From contig NZ_FRBY01000002.1 in NCBI RefSeq assembly GCF_900142735.1, positions 868,001 to 932,000 on the forward strand: a stretch of 64,000 nt of DNA. The letters run 5' to 3'. The notes under the pieces were generated by a model. That model searched no databases. It saw only the letters and a program-made list of their open reading frames with translations, and had not been told where the DNA came from. Made by a program: the position numbers and the translations under genes. Positions 42,056 to 51,298 of the stretch are shown piece after piece. How positions within the stretch are numbered: the stretch's first letter is position 1; each line of letters begins with the position of its first letter. Origin of the DNA: Flavobacterium saccharophilum. GTDB taxonomy: Bacteria > Bacteroidota > Bacteroidia > Flavobacteriales > Flavobacteriaceae.

Positions 42056-44266
42056 ATGAAAAAAAGGTACTTCATCTATTTAGTTCAACTCTTTTTTTTC
42101 TTACTCAGCTACACCACCATGGCACAATCTGAAATCACTTTATCGAACAAAAACAGTATTATTTCAAAGTCTGAAGATGCCCGGAGTCCTGCTATGCTTT
42201 TAAAAAAATACCTTGATAAGGCGTTTGCAAAACCTTTTGGTGAAATCTCAGAAAATAGTAACGACGATTCGTCTGCCATAATCTTAGAAATCACAGACCA
42301 GGAAAAACTAAAGGCAAATGAGTTTATCATCAAAAGTGATTCAAAATCAATTTATTTAATAGCACAGAATCCAAAATATCTTCGTTATGCCGTTTATACT
42401 TTACTTGAAATTTGGGAGTTTAGAAAATTTACTGGGACAGAAACCTATATTCCAAAAGTTGAACAGCTGACATTTTCAAAAAACAGCAAAAAAACCTATC
42501 AGCCAGCATTCGACTACAGGGCTCTTTTTTATCCTGACTGCTATGACGAAGATTTTAGAGATTGGCATAAACTTGATTGGCAGGTAGATGATTTTGGTAT
42601 TTGGGGACACTCGTTTAGTATTCTGGTTCCGCCAAAAGAATATTTCAAAAGTAATCCCAAACTTTTTGCCCTATATGAAGGAAAAAGAAATGGAGAATCT
42701 TTGTGTATGACCAATGATACTGTAGTGGATTTGGTTGAGAAAAAAATGACTAAAATTATTGCCGATACACCCAATGCCCAGTTTTATTCAGTAAGTCAAA
42801 ATGATGATGTGGTGTATTGTGAATGTGCAGAATGCAAAAAATTGAATGACAAATATGGTGGTCCTCAAGGCTCTTTTTATTATTTTTTAAATAAAATTGC
42901 CAAACATTTTCCAAAAACAAAAATCACGACACTCGCCTATTTACACACTCTAAAGCCACCAGTAAATTTAAAAATCGAGCCTAATATTTATACTATTTTT
43001 TGTCCGATTGAATTAAATCGCGGAAAAGCAATTACAGCTCAAAATTCGGCTTCTTTTGTAAAAACGCTGGAAAACTGGAGTATAACGTCTCCGCATTTAT
43101 TCCTTTGGGATTATACGGTTCAGTTTTCTAATTATATGTCACCTTTTCCCAATTTTGAACCTTTTCAGAGCAACTATAGACTCTTTAAAAAAAATAAAGT
43201 AAAGGGTATATTTGTTCAGGGATATGCTGATATTCCAGGGGATTTTTCAGAGCTAAGGCAATATCTTCTGGCCAAATTACTGTGGGATACTGATATTGAT
43301 ATTAAAGCCGTAACTGCCGATTTTTTGAGAGGTTTCTATGGAAAAGCAGCACCATTTGTTGGAAATTATTTGAATCTTTTAACTGAAAATCAAAATAAAA
43401 ACAATGCATTTTTAGATATTTATTCAGGTCCTGTACAAGCCAGAAACACTTTTTTAACTCCGGAAGCGATGGATCAATACGATCAATTATTGGAAAAAGC
43501 GTCTAACGCAGTTGAAGACGATAAAACACTAAATCTCAGAATTAAAAAATTACGTTTAGCGCTGGAATTTGTCTATTTTGAACAATCCAAATTTTACGGA
43601 AAAAACCAACATGGAATGTTTATCGTAAATGATAAAAGCGAAAAAGAAGTAAAAAAAGGTTTAACAGAAAGAGTTCTGAAATTTACAAAGTCCTGCAATG
43701 AATTTGGAATTTATGAATTAAGTGAAGGCGGACTTTCACCAGATAACTATTACAAGGAATGGCTGGAAATTTGCAAAAACGCCACAACTCATTTGGGTGA
43801 GGATTTAAAAGTAAGCTTCATAACACCACCGTCAGATGATTTTAAGGGAAAAAGAGCTGTCGGTTTAGTTGATGGAAACAAAGGCTATAAAGACTTCAAT
43901 ATCAACTGGATTGGGTGGTATGGAACGGAACCTTCACTTGAAATCGAAACAAAACAACTAGATTTTAATACGTTGAAATTAAATTTTCTGGAAGATCAGA
44001 GGCATTGGATTTTTACACCGAAAAAAATATTGATTTATGGTTATGAAAATCAAAAATGGATACTTTTAGAAGAAAAAACTTGTGATAATTTAACTGAAAA
44101 TGACCAAATTACAACAAAATCATGGGAAATTTTAAGTCAAAAATTTAGTAGCTTTATAAAAATAAAAATAATTATAAAACCCCAAACGGAACTACCTAGC
44201 TGGAGGAAACGAAAAAACAAAAAACCTATGCTAATGATGGATGAAATAGAATTATATAAAAAATAA
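42056..44266 (+). CDS. DUF4838 glycosidase-like exported protein (EPS operon gene 4)
   Basis: A 736-residue exported protein (signal peptide about 1-24, ending TMAQ). Residues about 25-140 are a GH20/GH67-like N-terminal alpha/beta domain (ILEITDQEKLKANEFIIKS, YAVYTLLEIWEFRKF). The central barrel has family features of DUF4838: DYRALFYPDCYDEDFRDWHKL, FWGHSFSILVPP-type sequence, FYSVSQNDDVVYCECAECKKL, TIFCPIELNRGK and YADIPGDFSELRQYLLAKLLWDTD. The C-terminal part is a probable carbohydrate-binding beta-domain. A trimming or modifying role on the polymer, like PgaB's GH domain, would fit its place in the operon; no activity is known for DUF4838. Confidence 0.82.
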   Translation: MKKRYFIYLVQLFFFLLSYTTMAQSEITLSNKNSIISKSEDARSPAMLLKKYLDKAFAKPFGEISENSNDDSSAIILEITDQEKLKANEFIIKSDSKSIYLIAQNPKYLRYAVYTLLEIWEFRKFTGTETYIPKVEQLTFSKNSKKTYQPAFDYRALFYPDCYDEDFRDWHKLDWQVDDFGIWGHSFSILVPPKEYFKSNPKLFALYEGKRNGESLCMTNDTVVDLVEKKMTKIIADTPNAQFYSVSQNDDVVYCECAECKKLNDKYGGPQGSFYYFLNKIAKHFPKTKITTLAYLHTLKPPVNLKIEPNIYTIFCPIELNRGKAITAQNSASFVKTLENWSITSPHLFLWDYTVQFSNYMSPFPNFEPFQSNYRLFKKNKVKGIFVQGYADIPGDFSELRQYLLAKLLWDTDIDIKAVTADFLRGFYGKAAPFVGNYLNLLTENQNKNNAFLDIYSGPVQARNTFLTPEAMDQYDQLLEKASNAVEDDKTLNLRIKKLRLALEFVYFEQSKFYGKNQHGMFIVNDKSEKEVKKGLTERVLKFTKSCNEFGIYELSEGGLSPDNYYKEWLEICKNATTHLGEDLKVSFITPPSDDFKGKRAVGLVDGNKGYKDFNINWIGWYGTEPSLEIETKQLDFNTLKLNFLEDQRHWIFTPKKILIYGYENQKWILLEEKTCDNLTENDQITTKSWEILSQKFSSFIKIKIIIKPQTELPSWRKRKNKKPMLMMDEIELYKK

Positions 44267-44274
44267 AAGCCAAC

Positions 44275-44643
44275 ATGAATAGCAGCGAAAAAAAAATTCT
44301 TATTATCGATAATGATGAAATGACTATCGAAATTCTAAAATTTATTTTAAAAAAAGAAGGTTATAAAATAAGCATTGCGAAAGATGGAGTAAATGCCTTA
44401 GAACGAATTCCGATTATTATGCCCGATTTGGTCATTACTACTATAATCATTCCGCTTAAATCGGGATTACAAATTATTAGTGAGATCAAACAAAATTTCA
44501 AAAATATTAAGGTTATTGCACTTTCTTCACTTGGAGAAGAAGAAAACACCGTCGAAGAAGCTTTTGAATTGGGTGTTGATGATTTTATTGCAAAACCATT
44601 TAATCCAAATGAGCTTTTATTACGAATAAAACGATTTTTATAG
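44275..44643 (+). CDS. Pseudo-receiver domain protein (EPS operon gene 5)
   Basis: A 122-residue stand-alone CheY-like receiver. The fold is clear: IIDNDE with acidic residues D12 and D14, MPDLVITTIIIPLKSG, the beta4 Ser 84 in IALSS, and K107 in AKPF. In the usual PDLxLLDxxMP segment, the phospho-acceptor Asp is Thr 56 (VITTIIIP), so it cannot be phosphorylated in the usual way. It is probably an atypical receiver that binds a partner or ligand instead. It starts nine bases after the DUF4838 gene, in the same operon. Confidence 0.85.
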   Translation: MNSSEKKILIIDNDEMTIEILKFILKKEGYKISIAKDGVNALERIPIIMPDLVITTIIIPLKSGLQIISEIKQNFKNIKVIALSSLGEEENTVEEAFELGVDDFIAKPFNPNELLLRIKRFL

Positions 44644-44728
44644 CAATTTAAAGTCTAATTTTGAGAAATACGAATGCCCCAAACTATCGTAATTTCTAAG
44701 AAACATCAATTTTTCAGCTATTTATAGC

Positions 44729-44736
44729 TATCTTTG
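44729..44736 (+). promoter_or_regulatory. Putative -7 box of the helicase gene
   Basis: TATCTTTG (followed by C) matches TAnnTTTG, 11 bases before the first possible start codon. No clear -33 TTG is found, and a -7 box this near to the ATG implies an almost leaderless message. Confidence 0.4.
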
Positions 44737-44747
44737 CACAAAATTTA

Positions 44748-46106
44748 ATGCAAATGAGCACTTTCGAAAAATTCAATCTTCCAAAATCAGTACAAAAAGC
44801 AATCGACGAATTAGGATTTGTTAGGCCTACTCCTATTCAGGAAAAATCTTTCTCTGTGATTATGTCTGGACGAGATATGATGGGAATTGCACAAACCGGT
44901 ACAGGTAAAACATTTGCTTATTTATTACCTCTTTTAAAATTATACAAATTTACACCAACGAATACGCCTAAAATTGTAATTCTGGTTCCGACACGTGAAC
45001 TAGTTGTTCAGGTGGTAGATGAAATCGAGAAATTAACCAAATACATGTCGGTTAGTACGCTTGGTATTTTTGGTGGAGTAAACATAAATACGCAGAAAAA
45101 AGCGGTATACGAAGGAGTAGACATTTTAGTTGGAACACCTGGTAGAATGATGGATTTGGCTTTGGATGCTGTAGTTCGTTTTGATGAAACTCAAAAATTA
45201 GTTATTGATGAGTTTGATGAAATGCTGAATTTAGGTTTCCGTACGCAATTAACGGCGCTTTTGGCGATGATGAAAACCAAACGTCAAAATATTCTTTTCT
45301 CTGCAACCATGACTGATGAAGTTGATGCTGTGTTGAATGACTTTTTTGATTTTCCGGAAGAAGTTACTCTTGCCGCTTCAGGAACTCCGCTTGAAAATAT
45401 TACTCAGATCACTTATAATGTTCCGAACTTCAATACTAAAGTAAACTTACTGAAGCACTTATTAGAAACAAATGAAAGCATGGAACGTGTTTTGGTTTTT
45501 GTGAATAATAAAAAGATCTCAGATATGCTTCATACTCGTATTGAAGAAGATTTTGAAGGTCAGTTTGGTGTAATTCACTCTAACAAATCTCAAAATTACC
45601 GTTTGAGCACTATGGCTGAATTCCAGGAAGGAAATCTTCGCGGATTGATTACTACTGATATTATGGCGAGAGGTTTGGATATTTCGAATATCTCTCACGT
45701 AATAAACTTCGAGCTTCCTGAGTTTCCTGAATTATATATGCACAGAATTGGGCGTACAGGTCGTGCCGATGCTACAGGAACTGCCATTAGTTTTATCACA
45801 CCACGTGAAGAAGAATTTAAAGTGGAAGTGGAAGTTTTAATGAATCAGGAATTAGAAATAGCTGAGTTCCCTGAAGAAGTTGAAATTTCGGCAAAATTAA
45901 TTGAACCTGAAAAAGACAAACAGCCCATTAAGTTTTTAATGAAAAAAGTAAAACTGGATGGTGACGGTGCTTTTCATGATAAAGCTAAAAAGAATAAGAA
46001 AGTTAACCTTGGAGGACCTTCTAAAACAAAAAAGAAAACACACGGATCTGTCAATCGAAATATGTTGAAAACGAGAGACAAGAAGAGAAAAGATAAGGAT
46101 AAATAG
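44748..46106 (+). CDS. DEAD-box RNA helicase with DEFD motif II
   Basis: A 452-residue ATP-dependent RNA helicase. Motifs: Q-motif FVRPTPIQEKS, Walker A AQTGTGKT (48-55), Ib PTRELVVQVV, SAT in LFSATM, RGLDI, and HRIGRTGR (VI). Motif II reads IDEFDEML: DEFD at 154-157 instead of DEAD. The C-terminal tail is Lys-rich (KKNKKVNLGGPSKTKKK), a typical RNA-binding extension. Bacteroidetes helicases of this type act in ribosome assembly or cold-shock RNA remodelling. A start at Met 3 (44754) is equally possible. It is followed by a CAAAG-type repeat. Confidence 0.92.
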   Translation: MQMSTFEKFNLPKSVQKAIDELGFVRPTPIQEKSFSVIMSGRDMMGIAQTGTGKTFAYLLPLLKLYKFTPTNTPKIVILVPTRELVVQVVDEIEKLTKYMSVSTLGIFGGVNINTQKKAVYEGVDILVGTPGRMMDLALDAVVRFDETQKLVIDEFDEMLNLGFRTQLTALLAMMKTKRQNILFSATMTDEVDAVLNDFFDFPEEVTLAASGTPLENITQITYNVPNFNTKVNLLKHLLETNESMERVLVFVNNKKISDMLHTRIEEDFEGQFGVIHSNKSQNYRLSTMAEFQEGNLRGLITTDIMARGLDISNISHVINFELPEFPELYMHRIGRTGRADATGTAISFITPREEEFKVEVEVLMNQELEIAEFPEEVEISAKLIEPEKDKQPIKFLMKKVKLDGDGAFHDKAKKNKKVNLGGPSKTKKKTHGSVNRNMLKTRDKKRKDKDK

Positions 46107-46120
46107 ATTTTTATAGGAGC

Positions 46121-46219
46121 AAAGGTTCAAAGGAACAAAGCGACAAAGTATAAAAAAAAGGCTCAAAAGTACAGAATTAAAAAACCTATGTACCTTTGAG
46201 CCTTTGTAGCTTTGAACCT
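46121..46219. repeat. CAAAG-octamer inverted array
   Basis: Left part (46121-46149) contains CAAAGGTTCAAAGGAACAAAG and CGACAAAG, and the right part (46194-46219) contains CTTTGAGCCTTTG and CTTTGAACC in inverted sense. Eight-base periodicity (nnnCAAAG) is visible. It lies between the convergent helicase and lactonase genes and may work as a terminator. Confidence 0.65.
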
Positions 46220-46226
46220 ATTCTAA

Positions 46227-47336
46227 TTATATTTTCGTAAACACCAATCCAACCGGTGAACACAATTCAATTCTTTTTCCTGTGTCAGTAAGTTTTCCCG
46301 TAGTTTTATCCCTTTTAAAAATAACAATATTATTAGTGTATTGATGTCCTACTAAAAGATAATTTCCTGTTGGGTCAATTGCAAAATCTCTTGGACCTTT
46401 TCCTAAAGTACTTTGCTGTTCAATCAATTCAATTTTTCCGTCTTTAAGAATCTTATAAACAGAAATATTGTTCGCATCTACTCTGTCTGTTACATATAAA
46501 AACTTTCCGTCAGGTGAAATTTTAATTGCTGCTGCACCGGTTCCACCTTTAAAATCTTTTGCCAGTATACTTGTTTCAGCAATCTTTTTCAAGCTTCCGC
46601 TTTTATCATAGCTAAAAGTTGTCAGAGTGGCATCTAATTCCTGAATTAAATAAACAAATTTACCATCCTTGCTAAATGTTAAATGTCTAGGTCCACTTCC
46701 TGGCTTTACATCAACACTCCCTTTCAAAGTAAGCATTTCGGTTTTAGAATTCGGATTGTATTTATAAATAAACACTTTATCCAAACCTAAATCATTAGAC
46801 AAAACGAATTTTTTATCTGGAGAAAACATCACCATATGTACGTGTGCTTTTTCCTGACGCGCTGCATTAGGTCCTTTTCCTTCATGTTGAATAACCTGCT
46901 GCACTGTAGTAATACTTCCATTTGTCTGTTTCTTAAAAACTACAATATTACCTCCAGAATAATTGGCAACAATTACATTTTTATCATCATTTATTAAATG
47001 ACAAGGATCAGCTCCTAAAGCTTTATTCGTATTTAAAAAAGTAACTTTTCCTGATTTTGCGTTATATCCAAAAGCGCTAACCGCACTTTGATCTCCATTC
47101 TCATTTACAGCATATACAAATTTGTTGTCAGCTGAAACTGATAAATAACTCGGACTAATAACACCTTCTGAAGAATTTTTAAATTTAAATTCACCTGAAG
47201 CTGCATCGAATTCATAAACATAAATTCCCTTGCTTGGGCATGTATTAGTATACGTCCCTATCAATAAATTAAATTTATTCTGGGCCTGAGTGGTAAAAGC
47301 TAACGCTGAAAAAAGCAGCATATATAATCCTTTCAT
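46227..47336 (-). CDS. Lactonase family (seven-bladed propeller) exported protein
   Basis: A 369-residue protein, start ATG 47336 (MKGLYMLLFSALAFTTQAQ, signal peptide). The longer in-frame opening up to 47441 is AT-rich with no homology to the family. The mature part is a seven-bladed beta-propeller of the 6-phosphogluconolactonase (YbhE) type, with repeats around LLIGTYTNTCPSKGIYVYEF, SYLSVSADNKFVYAVNENG, HLTFSKDGKFVYLIQELD and RDFAIDPTGNYLLVGHQ. Being exported, it is unlikely to be the cytosolic pentose-pathway enzyme, so I give no pgl symbol. Confidence 0.85.
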   Translation of the reverse strand: MKGLYMLLFSALAFTTQAQNKFNLLIGTYTNTCPSKGIYVYEFDAASGEFKFKNSSEGVISPSYLSVSADNKFVYAVNENGDQSAVSAFGYNAKSGKVTFLNTNKALGADPCHLINDDKNVIVANYSGGNIVVFKKQTNGSITTVQQVIQHEGKGPNAARQEKAHVHMVMFSPDKKFVLSNDLGLDKVFIYKYNPNSKTEMLTLKGSVDVKPGSGPRHLTFSKDGKFVYLIQELDATLTTFSYDKSGSLKKIAETSILAKDFKGGTGAAAIKISPDGKFLYVTDRVDANNISVYKILKDGKIELIEQQSTLGKGPRDFAIDPTGNYLLVGHQYTNNIVIFKRDKTTGKLTDTGKRIELCSPVGLVFTKI

Positions 47337-47538
47337 AGTTTTTTGTGGTTTTTTGAATATGCTAAAATACTCAATAATATTGTTAGAAATTACATTTTTT
47401 GTTACAAATGAATTATCAAAAGTTACATTTTTCCAATTCAATTTTAATCTATTAAACCATATTCTGAATATAAGTTCATTTTAATTTTTCCTTGCTTATA
47501 ATCTCTTATATTCCCTATATGGTTTAACTAAAAATTTG

Positions 47539-47546
47539 TATTTTTG
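47539..47546 (+). promoter_or_regulatory. Putative -7 box of the BatA-type gene
   Basis: TATTTTTG matches TAnnTTTG, 41 bases upstream of the start codon. The -33 region lacks TTG. Confidence 0.35.
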
Positions 47547-47587
47547 ACCAGCATCTACAAAACGTAGTGAAGTAAATCGAAGCCAGA

Positions 47588-49516
47588 ATGCATTTTAAAC
47601 ACCCCGAAATTCTATACTTTCTGTTTTTATTGATTGTTCCAATTTTGGTGCATTTGTTTCAATTACGACGTTTTAAAACTTCTTATTTTACAAACGTCAA
47701 ATTCTTAAAAGAACTGGCTGTTCAGACGCGTAAAAGTTCTAAAATCAAAAAACGATTATTATTAGCAACACGATTACTATTATTGACTTGTGTGATCGTA
47801 GCTTTTGCCCAGCCTTTTTTCGAAGCCAAAGACAGTAAAAATGCATCAAACGAAATGTATATCGTTTTGGATAATTCTTTCAGTATGCAGGCTAAAGGCA
47901 AAAAAGGGGAATTATTGAAACGCGCAGTTCAGGAATTACTGGAAAACACACCTGAAAACGCGCAATTTTCATTATTAACCAACACTGAAAACTTCTGGAA
48001 TACCGATATAAAATCTTCAAAAAGTGCTTTACAGAATTTAAAATACAGTGCCACACCTTTCGAACTTTCTTCGATAATGGCAAAAATAAAAGCGCATAAA
48101 TCGGCACATAAGAAAGATATTGTTATTATTACGGATGCTGTAGGTTTAGCCGAAAAAGATGTAAAAAACATTGATTCTGAAGAGAAGCCTTATTTTATAG
48201 TTCCGGAAGCAGAACAAAAAAACAATGTTGCCATTGATAGCGTTTTCATCAATCAGACTTTAGAAAATTTCTATGAAATCGGAATTAATTTATCAGCTTA
48301 TGGCGATGATTTTAAACCCATTTCAATGGCCTTGTACAATCAAAATAAACTGATTGCCAAAACCATTATTAATTTCGACAAGAAGAAAAAAGAAATCAAT
48401 TTTACCATTCCAAAAGAAGCTTTCCATGGATATGTAACTATTGAAGATAATGGCCTGACATACGATAACAAACTATATTTCAGCATTTCAAAAGCTAAAA
48501 AAACAAACGTTATCAGCATCGGAGAACCTGAAAAAAGTAATTTCTTGTCACGAATCTATACTTAGGCGGAATTCAATTACCATAATTACTCAATAAGTAG
48601 TTTAGACTATAATAGTCTTGAAGAGCAAAATACCATTATTCTAAATGAATTAATTGAAGTTCCACAGGCTTTGCAAACCACTTTGAAAGCATTTGTTTCT
48701 AAAGGTGGAAATTTGGTTGTGATTCCTTCTGAAAAAACTGCTGTCTCAAATTTGAATTCTTTTCTTGGAAATTTTGGAAAAGTTCAATTTGGAAATCTTG
48801 AACCTAAAAACAAATTAATTACAAAAATCAACTTTGATCATCCTTTGTTTTCAGGTGTTTTTGAGAATAAAATCACGAATTTTCAATATCCTAAGACAAA
48901 TAGTTCGTTTGCTATTTCAAGTCCGTATCCTGCAGTTTTATCTTATGAAGATCAAAGCGTATTTGTAACGGCAATTCAAAATCCGGTTTCTGGAATTACT
49001 GTTTTTTCAGCACCTATAAATTCAGAGAATTCAAACTTTCAGCAATCGCCTCTGATTGTACCTCTTTTTTATAAAATGGGACAGAATAATCAAAAAACGG
49101 GTGTAAATGCGTTAACGATCGGCAATAATCAACCTTATTTTGTTGATGTTTTATTGACGAAAGATGCCATTCTGGAAGTAAAAGGAAACGAAGATTCTTT
49201 TATCCCTATTCAACAGATATTAAACAATAAAGTAAAATTAACTTTCAACGACTTTCCTGAAACAGCTGGAAATTATACTGTTTTTGACAAAAAAGAATCG
49301 ATTGAAAACCTGAGTTTCAATTACAAACGAAGCGAAAGCGATTTGAGTCTGGTGAATACCAATGTAGTTTCCGATTTTAAAACTGCCGATACAATTTCGA
49401 CCATATTTAACACCTTACAAACTGAACGAACTGACAGCCAAATTTGGAAATGGTTTGTTATCTTTGCACTGTTATTTTTAGCATTAGAAATGGCAATTAT
49501 CAAATTTGTAAAGTAA
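47588..49516 (+). pseudogene. BatA-domain (aerotolerance-type) membrane protein with one in-frame TAG
   Basis: The frame 47588-49516 is one gene of about 642 codons, broken only by TAG at 48563-48565. Before it lie a BatA N-terminal region (HPEILYFLFLLIVPILVHLFQLRRF, two helices) and a VWA-like domain (MYIVLDNSFSMQAKGKKGE). After it the same frame continues directly (AEFNYHNYSISSLDYNSLEE, TLKAFVSKGGNLVVIPSEK) to a C-terminal helix (WFVIFALLFLALEMAIIKFVK). No frameshift is needed: CAG to TAG would explain it, giving Q in the sequence IYT-Q-AEFNY. In Bacteroidetes such proteins belong to Bat (Bacteroides aerotolerance)-like systems. It is either a recent pseudogene or a sequencing error. Confidence 0.8.
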
Positions 49517-49594
49517 AGCTTAGGTTTCTTTAGAGCATCTTACTTTTTACAAAAATCATTTTACGATTTAAGTACAAAATAAATTTATCTACAT

Positions 49595-50848
49595 ATGAAA
49601 ATAATCATCAGAAGCGCCAAAATTATCGATTCAAAAAGTCCGTTTCATAACCAGACTGTTGATCTTTTAATTGCAGATGGTTTAATAGAAAAAATAGGAA
49701 CTTCAATTCTTGATATTGAGGATACAACCGAAGTGAAATTTGATAATTTACATATTTCTCAAGGTTGGTTTGACAGCAGTGTTTCATTTGGAGAACCAGG
49801 CTATGAAGACAGAGAAACCATTGCAAACGGCTTAAATGTCGCTGCAAAAAGCGGTTTTACAGGCGTGGCTTTACAACCCAACTCCTTCCCTGTTATCGAC
49901 AATCAATCACAGGTAAATTTTGTAAAAAACAAAGCAAACGGTTTTGCGACAGAACTTTTTCCAATTGGAGCTTTAACCAAAGCAAGCGAAGGAAAAGATA
50001 TGGCTGAATTGTTTGATATGAAGAAATCGGGAGCAATCGCTTTTGGAGATTATAATAAAAGTCTTGATAACGCCAATCTGCTAAAAATTGCTTTACAATA
50101 TGTTCAGGATTTTGATGGTTTAGTAATTGCTTATTCGCAAGATGCTAACATCAAAGGAAATGGAGTTGCCAATGAAGGAATTGTTTCGACAAAACTAGGC
50201 TTAAAAGGAATTCCGAATTTAGCTGAAGAATTACAAGTGGCCCGAAACTTATTTTTATTAGAATATTCCGGAGGAAAACTTCATATTCCAACAATTTCTA
50301 CAGCAAAATCAGTTGAATTAATTAAGGAAGCTAAAGCCAAAGGATTACAAGTTACCTGTAGCGTATCTGTACATCATTTAGTTCTTACTGATGAAAAATT
50401 AGAAGGATTTGATACGAGATTTAAAGTGACTCCACCATTGAGAACTGAAGCCGACAGAACGGCTCTTGTAAATGCTGTTTTAGACGGAACAATTGATATG
50501 ATTACTTCAGATCATAACCCAATTGATATTGAATTCAAGAAAATGGAATTTGATACGGCTAAAAACGGGACAATTGGTTTAGAAAGTGCTTTTGGAGCTT
50601 TGTTAACTGTTTTGCCTTTAGAAACTGTAATTGAAAAGCTAACTTTAGGAAAAGCGGTTTTCGGAATCGAAAACAATTCAATTGCTGAAGGTTCTAAAGC
50701 TAATTTTACTTTCTTTACGCCTGAAGGAAAATCAACTTTTACGAAAGAAAATATTCTTTCAAAATCTAAAAATTCTGCCTTTTTAGGAACTGAAATTAAA
50801 GGTTCAGTTTACGGGATTTTAAATCAAAATAAACTCGTTACAAAATAA
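49595..50848 (+). CDS. Dihydroorotase homologue lacking metal ligands
   Basis: A 417-residue amidohydrolase of the dihydroorotase type: IIIRSAKIIDSKSPFHNQTV at the start, PGYEDRETIANGLNVAAKSGFTGVALQPN, and CSVSVHHLVLTDEKLEGFDTRFKVTPPLR late in the protein. The active-site pair is gone: the expected DxHxHxREPG reads DSSVSFGEPG (His to Ser 62 and Ser 64; Arg to Gly 66). HIPTIST lacks the usual second His, and SDHNPID replaces TDHAPH. It is therefore probably a non-catalytic pseudo-DHOase, like PyrC' proteins that support aspartate transcarbamoylase. The real pyrC is presumably elsewhere. The next gene starts five bases downstream. Confidence 0.85.
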   Translation: MKIIIRSAKIIDSKSPFHNQTVDLLIADGLIEKIGTSILDIEDTTEVKFDNLHISQGWFDSSVSFGEPGYEDRETIANGLNVAAKSGFTGVALQPNSFPVIDNQSQVNFVKNKANGFATELFPIGALTKASEGKDMAELFDMKKSGAIAFGDYNKSLDNANLLKIALQYVQDFDGLVIAYSQDANIKGNGVANEGIVSTKLGLKGIPNLAEELQVARNLFLLEYSGGKLHIPTISTAKSVELIKEAKAKGLQVTCSVSVHHLVLTDEKLEGFDTRFKVTPPLRTEADRTALVNAVLDGTIDMITSDHNPIDIEFKKMEFDTAKNGTIGLESAFGALLTVLPLETVIEKLTLGKAVFGIENNSIAEGSKANFTFFTPEGKSTFTKENILSKSKNSAFLGTEIKGSVYGILNQNKLVTK

Positions 50849-50853
50849 TTAAA

Positions 50854-51180
50854 ATGAATAATTCAATACAAGAGGGAAAATCAATCGCTATAACCAGTTA
50901 CATTTTGATCATTGGTGTTTTAATTGCGATGTCGATGAACTCTGAAAATAAAAATAGTTTTGCCTCTTTTCATATCCGTCAGGCTTTAGGATTGTCTTTG
51001 ACATTTATCTCTTTCGGAGCTATTATAAGTAACTTTGATAGCTTTATGATCACTTTTCCAATGTGGATCTGTATTTCTATTTTATGGACTTATGGAATTT
51101 TTAGTGCTATTCAAGGTCAGACAAGACCAATTCCGTTAGTTGGAAATCTTTTTCAAAAATGGTTTAAATCTATAGGATAG
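50854..51180 (+). CDS. Small membrane protein, DUF4870/Tic20-like
   Basis: A 108-residue membrane protein with about three helices (15-33, 46-64, 70-88). Motif SFASFHIRQALGLSLTFISFG (ASFHxRQALG) is typical of the DUF4870/Tic20-like family often labelled 'import component'. It is in the same unit as the dihydroorotase homologue (5-base gap). Function unknown. The downstream spacer holds heptamer-like repeats (AATTCCAAATC, CACAAAG). Confidence 0.75.
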   Translation: MNNSIQEGKSIAITSYILIIGVLIAMSMNSENKNSFASFHIRQALGLSLTFISFGAIISNFDSFMITFPMWICISILWTYGIFSAIQGQTRPIPLVGNLFQKWFKSIG

Positions 51181-51298
51181 ATTAAATTCCAATCCCCTGT
51201 TTCGGGATAAATTCTAAATTCCAAATCTTTGTGAAAGTTTAAAACCTCCACAAAGTTGAAAATTCAAAATTCACTACTTACAATTCACAATTAAAAAA

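Noticed and set aside
46227..47336. Calling the propeller 6-phosphogluconolactonase (pgl)
   Set aside because: The protein has a signal peptide and is exported, which does not fit a cytosolic pentose-phosphate enzyme.
47337..47441. Longer N-terminus for the lactonase-like protein
   Set aside because: It would precede a clear signal peptide (MKGLYMLLF), so the start is 47336.
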